From an uncultured Asticcacaulis sp. (GTDB taxonomy: Bacteria > Pseudomonadota > Alphaproteobacteria > Caulobacterales > Caulobacteraceae), in assembly GCA_946480525.1 (NCBI GenBank), contig CAMLLA010000147.1, forward strand, positions 1 to 9,203: a stretch of 9,203 nt of DNA. The letters are read 5' to 3'. Under the pieces are notes generated by a model. The model made no database searches. It was not told the DNA's origin and saw nothing but the letters and a program-made list of their open reading frames with translations. Within the stretch, counting starts at the first letter, position 1, and each line of letters starts with the position of its first letter. Made by a program: the position numbers and the translations under genes. Shown in pieces: positions 7,096-9,203 of this stretch.

Positions 7096-8849
7096 TAGTC
7101 TTTATCCGTGTACGGACTTTTGCCGCCATCGGCGATGAAGCGGTCGATGCGCGCCTCCAGGACCGGCAATGGCACCGAGCCCAGTTCCAGGACAGTATCG
7201 TGGAAGGCGCGGATATCGAACTTTTCACCGAGCGCCTTTTCCGCCTTGCCGCGCGCCTTCCAGATGGCCATCTCGCCCAGATAGTAGGAGAGGGCCTGAC
7301 CCGGCCAGGCGATATAGCGGTCGGTCTCGGTCGTGATCTCGTGCTCGCTGAGCGCCGTGTTGTCGCGCATGAAGCTCATGGCCTGATCGCGCGTCCAGCC
7401 CTTGGCGTGGATGCCGGTATCGACGACCAGACGCGCCGCCCGCCACATCTGGTAGCTCAACATGCCGAAGTGCTCATAGGGCGTCTGGTAGATGCACATC
7501 TCGACGCCCAGGCGTTCGGAATAGAGCGCCCAGCCTTCGCCATAGGCTGAAATGTACGTATGCTGACGAAATGGCGGCAGGCCCTTGTTTTCCATGGCCA
7601 GCGGCATCTGGAAGGCGTGACCGGGGGCGGCTTCGTGCAGGGTCAGGGCCGGGATCGAATAGAGCGGACGGGCAGGGAGGTTATAGGTGTTGACCCAGTA
7701 GCCGCCCGGGCCGCCGCGGCCGCCGGTATAAAACGGCGCCAGTTCCGGCGCGACCGGGAAGATGCCGAAGCGCATGCGCGGCTGACGGCCGAAATAGTCG
7801 CCCGACTTGGCATCGACCAGCTTGGCCGTCCAGGCGGCGCGGTCGAGCAGGTCCTGCGGCTTAGTGACGTAGAATTGCGGATCGGTACGCAGGAAATGCA
7901 GGAAGGCCTTGAGGTCGCCCTCGAACTTGACCTGCTTCATCACCTCGGCCATCTCGGCGCGAATCTTGGCAACCTCATCGAGGCCAATCTGATGGATCTG
8001 TTCCGGCGTCAGGTCGAGCGTCGTATATTCGCGGCTCTGCGCGGCGTAGAATGCCTTGCCGTTCGGCAGGTCATAGGCGGCAATCGACGATGTTGCCTTG
8101 GGACCATACTCCTTGGTGATAAAGGTCAGGACTGACTGGTGCGCCGGGATGACGGATTTGTCGATGGCTTCCAGGGCAAGCTTACGCAGCTCCGCCTGCT
8201 TGTCGGCCGGGATCGAGGCCGGCATCGCCTTGAACGGCAGGTAGTAGGTGTTGGCCTCGCCCTTGGCGTCGATGACGACCGACAAAGAGACATCGCGCCC
8301 GACCAGCGACACCTTGGGCACGGTAAAGCCGCGCTTCATGCCGGCGCGCATATTGTCCATGTTCTGGGCAAAGTAGCGCGGCATGTCGTTCAGCTTGACC
8401 AGATAGGCCCGGTAGTCCTTTTCCGTGCGATAGGTTTCGCGGCCCATATAGCCGAGATCGCTCCAGAAGGAGGTGTCGCCGGCCAGCGGACGCTCATAGG
8501 TTTTGAACGCCTGACCGGCCAGCAAGGTCTCGATCTGGAACTGATAGATCTGGTAATTGACCTGGTCTTCGGGCGTCAGCGCCTTGACGTCGATGGCGTC
8601 GAGCTTTTTCTTGACGTCGCGCCAGTAGGCCAGCTTCTTGTCCTGACTGGCCTTCGACACATCCGGCAGGCCATCAGTCGATTGCGAAGCACCATCCTCG
8701 CTGGCTGCCTGCTGGCTGGAGCGCCAGGTCCATTCGGCCGTATAAAGTGTCTTGAAGGCGTCGCCGGCGGGCACCGGATCAGCTGCATGGGCAAGCGGGG
8801 AGAGCGACAGGAACGCCGTGGCGGCGGAGGCGAACAGCAGGGCTTTCAT
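7095..8849 (-). CDS. Secreted DUF885 family protein, putative metallopeptidase
   Basis: A 584-residue DUF885 protein. It begins with a Sec signal peptide (MKALLFASAATAFLSLSPLA, cleavage likely after AHA at residue 22), so it acts in the periplasm or outside the cell. The C-terminal half has the family's conserved blocks: LHEAAPGHAFQ (404-414, with His405, Glu406 and His411), EGWALYSERLG (438-448), RYIAWPGQALSYYLGE (511-526) and a closing ELGSVPLPVLE. The HE...GH and downstream Glu pattern looks like a zinc-peptidase site, and the family is generally annotated as a putative peptidase, but its substrates are mostly uncharacterised. The start at 8849 is supported by AAGGA 11 bases upstream on the minus strand and by the signal peptide following at once. 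It is the first gene of a two-gene operon with the Ldh_2 reductase and is divergent from a GH127-type gene, which suggests joint breakdown of a peptide- or glycopeptide-like nutrient. Confidence 0.87.
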   Translation of the reverse strand: MKALLFASAATAFLSLSPLAHAADPVPAGDAFKTLYTAEWTWRSSQQAASEDGASQSTDGLPDVSKASQDKKLAYWRDVKKKLDAIDVKALTPEDQVNYQIYQFQIETLLAGQAFKTYERPLAGDTSFWSDLGYMGRETYRTEKDYRAYLVKLNDMPRYFAQNMDNMRAGMKRGFTVPKVSLVGRDVSLSVVIDAKGEANTYYLPFKAMPASIPADKQAELRKLALEAIDKSVIPAHQSVLTFITKEYGPKATSSIAAYDLPNGKAFYAAQSREYTTLDLTPEQIHQIGLDEVAKIRAEMAEVMKQVKFEGDLKAFLHFLRTDPQFYVTKPQDLLDRAAWTAKLVDAKSGDYFGRQPRMRFGIFPVAPELAPFYTGGRGGPGGYWVNTYNLPARPLYSIPALTLHEAAPGHAFQMPLAMENKGLPPFRQHTYISAYGEGWALYSERLGVEMCIYQTPYEHFGMLSYQMWRAARLVVDTGIHAKGWTRDQAMSFMRDNTALSEHEITTETDRYIAWPGQALSYYLGEMAIWKARGKAEKALGEKFDIRAFHDTVLELGSVPLPVLEARIDRFIADGGKSPYTDKD

Positions 8850-8866
8850 TGAGGCGGCGGTCCTTA

Positions 8867-8896
8867 TTGAAGCGAAGCAAATGGGAGTTGCTTCAA
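8867..8896. repeat. Overlapping, mutually exclusive inverted repeats in the DUF885 leader
   Basis: TTGAAGC (8867-8873) is complementary to GCTTCAA (8890-8896), and GAAGCAA (8874-8880) is complementary to TTGCTTC (8888-8894). Both are perfect 7-base arms sharing the right-hand side TTGCTTCAA, and GAAGC is tandemly repeated on the left. The element abuts the ribosome binding site of the DUF885 gene (complement of 8861-8865), so it could be an operator or a leader RNA with two alternative stems. Confidence 0.45.
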
Positions 8897-8920
8897 AATA
8901 GTATACCGTATATCACTAAG

Positions 8921-8936
8921 GTGCAATCCCTTGCAC
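8921..8936. promoter_or_regulatory. Perfect inverted repeat GTGCAA-TCCC-TTGCAC, candidate operator
   Basis: Two exact 6-base complementary arms with a 4-base spacer end 11 bases before the ribosome binding site of the GH127-type gene. The position, just downstream of the likely promoter, is typical for a repressor site, or it may form a short hairpin in the 5' leader. The binding factor is unknown. Confidence 0.45.
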
Positions 8937-8958
8937 TGCTAACGCATAGAGGTATCCG

Positions 8959-9203
8959 ATGACCGCCGCACGCTTCACGACCGATCGCCGCAGCCTGCTT
9001 CGGGGCGCCGCCGTCATGACGGTCCTTAGTGCCACGGGCGCCACGGCCTGGGCTGCGGACACCCTGCCGCAGGGGCCGACACCGATCCGGCTCAACGATG
9101 TGCGCCTCCTGCCGTCGCCGTTTCTGACCGCGGTGGAGGCGAATACCAAGTACCTCATGTTCCTGTCGCCGGACAGGCTTTTGCACAACTATCACAAGTT
9201 TGC
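8959..9203 (+). CDS. Tat-secreted DUF1680 / GH127-type glycosidase (beta-L-arabinofuranosidase-like), N-terminal fragment
   Basis: The first 81 codons of a gene that runs off the right edge. The ATG at 8959 has AGAGG 6 bases upstream. The protein starts with a twin-arginine signal (TTDRRSLLRG, residues 7-16), a hydrophobic stretch, and a likely cleavage after AWA near residue 32, so it would be exported folded through Tat. The mature start, with IRLNDVRLLPSPF followed by ANTKYLMFLSPDRLLHNY, is the typical N-terminus of the DUF1680 family. The founding characterised member is Bifidobacterium HypBA1 (GH127), which removes beta-L-arabinofuranose from hydroxyproline-linked arabinosides; related families act on other arabinosides. 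The catalytic Glu and Cys residues of GH127 lie beyond the window, so activity and subfamily cannot be confirmed. Confidence 0.8.
   Translation, partial: MTAARFTTDRRSLLRGAAVMTVLSATGATAWAADTLPQGPTPIRLNDVRLLPSPFLTAVEANTKYLMFLSPDRLLHNYHKF

Larger units (their letters stand above)
8850..8958. promoter_or_regulatory. Divergent regulatory region between the DUF885 operon and the GH127-type gene
   Basis: This spacer carries an overlapping set of inverted repeats (8867-8896), a GTATAC-centred element (8901-8906) and a second inverted repeat (8921-8936). On the - strand, TATACT (complement of 8900-8905) matches a -10 at five of six positions and would give a leader of roughly 45 bases for the DUF885 operon. 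On the + strand, the AT-rich stretch near 8901-8914 could serve the glycosidase gene, whose ribosome binding site, AGAGG (8948-8952), lies 6 bases before its ATG. The number of palindromes in 109 bases suggests tight regulation, possibly by a shared substrate-responsive factor. Confidence 0.5.

Noticed and set aside
1..9203. tRNA, rRNA, CRISPR array, insertion sequence or prophage features
   Set aside because: None was seen on either strand: no spaced direct repeats, no transposase-like frame, no terminal inverted repeats with target duplications, and no cloverleaf-like sequence.

Overview
The window is a GC-rich, gene-dense bacterial segment that most resembles a Caulobacterales alphaproteobacterium, possibly Asticcacaulis-like. 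The clues are a large TonB-dependent receptor (TBDR) beside a cupin-like oxygenase-type gene, a cytoplasmic double-PAS chemoreceptor preceded by a perfect CtrA-type box (TTAA-N7-TTAA), and secreted DUF885 and Tat-exported DUF1680/GH127 enzymes. The taxonomic call is inference; no rRNA or marker gene is present.

Layout. (1) 1-148, + strand: the 3' end of an M24 (Xaa-Pro-type) metallopeptidase gene, converging on (2) a cupin_8/JmjC-like protein gene on the - strand (145-1158). (3) A divergent regulatory region (1159-1296) with several palindromic elements. (4) A 981-aa TBDR on the + strand (1297-4242) closed by a strong intrinsic terminator. (5) A leader with CtrA-like boxes and inverted repeats, then a soluble BdlA-like PAS-PAS-MCP chemoreceptor that probably starts at GTG 4467 and ends at 5951. 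(6) A - strand operon: a secreted DUF885 putative metallopeptidase (8849-7095) followed, with a TAATG stop/start overlap, by an Ldh_2-family reductase (7095-6055) resembling the DpkA-type delta1-piperideine/pyrroline-2-carboxylate reductases. (7) A 109-bp divergent regulatory region rich in inverted repeats. (8) The 5' end of a Tat-secreted DUF1680/GH127-type glycosidase gene (8959 to the right edge, +).

How they may work together. The TBDR would import an oligomeric nutrient across the outer membrane. The DUF885 protein, the M24 peptidase and the imino-acid reductase fit peptide or proline-type catabolism, and GH127 enzymes are known to cleave beta-L-arabinofuranosides, including those on hydroxyproline. 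One testable reading is a locus for plant hydroxyproline-rich glycoprotein (extensin-like) fragments. This is inferred from gene neighbourhood only. The chemoreceptor has its own CtrA-type regulatory signals and may be unrelated to the catabolic genes.
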